This document shows, in pieces, positions 63,512 through 64,000 of a stretch of DNA of 64,000 nt (positions are counted from its first letter, which is position 1; each line of letters opens with the position of its first letter). The stretch is taken from positions 1,860,001 to 1,924,000 of the forward strand of contig JACAAK010000008.1 in assembly GCA_025093985.1 (NCBI GenBank), in the 5' to 3' direction. A program made the position numbers and the translations under genes. The DNA is from Calvatia gigantea (lineage: Eukaryota > Basidiomycota > Agaricomycetes > Agaricales > Lycoperdaceae). The notes beneath the pieces are model-generated. The model searched no databases and was not told the origin of the DNA. It saw nothing but the letters and a program-made list of their open reading frames with translations.

Positions 63512-64000
63512 ATGCCAGGACCTTCCAACAACAACAAAAAGAAACGCAAGGCAAATAAAAAGAAAAAGACAAACGACGTTCGACCTCCAACCCCACCTCC
63601 CAGCGACCCATCTCACTCACCAGCCGTCCCACCAACACCGCCACTGTCGTCGGACCAATGCTCCGTCGATCATTCTGAGTCTGATTTCTGGGATCCTCCT
63701 CTCCCAGACAAACCCTTTATCTACGATCCCGGAAATGGTCCGCGGGTCAGAGACATTCGCACATTCCTTACATCCAAATATTTCGCTCAGCCACCAGCAT
63801 GGGATGTGAGTTCCTCTGGTGCATGTTACTCCTAATTCAACTACTGACCTTTCTTTAGGTGCCCCTATGCGCCGAATTCGCACAGGAAGAAGTCCTCGCA
63901 ATGATCCAGACAGTACTGCCTGAGGAGATATCACTGGTACAGGAATCCCCCACGCTGTTATCATCACCCAATTAATGTTCTTGTCAGATTCTATGGTACA
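63512..64000 (+). CDS. Unrecognised protein, N-terminal part (runs off right edge)
   Basis: Starts MPGPSNNNKKKRKANKKKKT, a strongly basic N-terminus that could be a nuclear localisation signal, then a Pro/Ser-rich stretch (PPTPPPSDPSHSPAVPPTPP) and an acidic, aromatic segment FWDPPLPDKPFIYDPGNGP. An intron (about 63808-63858) leads to VPLCAEFAQEEVLAMIQTVL. A second intron is likely (63940 to 63988), giving ILWY at the edge. Family not recognised; the conserved-looking CAEFAQEEV block suggests a real gene. Confidence 0.65.

Overview
The window comes from a filamentous fungus, most likely a basidiomycete of the Agaricomycetes. Genes are compact and split by many GT-AG introns of about 48-75 nt, intergenic gaps are short, and the gene set (D-arabinono-lactone oxidase, DyP peroxidase, a GPI-type cupredoxin, an HSPA12-like Hsp70, HNH-domain proteins, solo LTRs) is typical of mushroom-forming fungi. 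There are no operons. Exon-intron models were built by hand from splice signals and protein-family conservation.

1-40 kb is a conserved housekeeping block. On the minus strand are NUP192 (N-terminal part; the gene leaves the left edge), a protein with a helical domain like that of 5-hmdU DNA kinases plus a C-terminal chromodomain, and RPC2 of RNA polymerase III. On the plus strand are a METTL14-like m6A-writer subunit, NOC2 (60S assembly), an HSPA12-like Hsp70, ALO1, UBC7, a UBE2G1-type E2, an ERCC6L2-like SNF2 translocase, an otubain, a small SMP/LEA-like protein and a kelch protein. Two secreted proteins, one of unknown function and one cupredoxin-like, lie between on the minus strand.

40.3-43.3 kb is gene-poor with diverged local repeats. 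43.3-57.5 kb is a rearranged accessory zone: a DyP peroxidase with a truncated second copy, two largely complete SurE-family nucleotidase genes, at least three SurE relics, and two HNH-nuclease genes. The HNH genes sit inside a tandemly repeated block in which SurE pieces flank them in opposite orientations. One relic is interrupted by a solo LTR (5-bp duplication GCGAC), itself interrupted by a Tc1-like element; a second relic holds another solo LTR (duplication ACACT).

58-64 kb returns to single-copy genes: a SAM-dependent methyltransferase, cytosolic leucyl-tRNA synthetase (minus) and the start of an unrecognised gene leaving the right edge.

Many otherwise intact essential genes carry a single extra base breaking a conserved frame (for example RPC2 three times, and LARS1 inside the GMPIKA motif). 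These are best read as uncorrected assembly errors. Other points of note are two probable microexons (7 nt in RPC2, 5 nt in the SMP gene) and four GC-AG introns.
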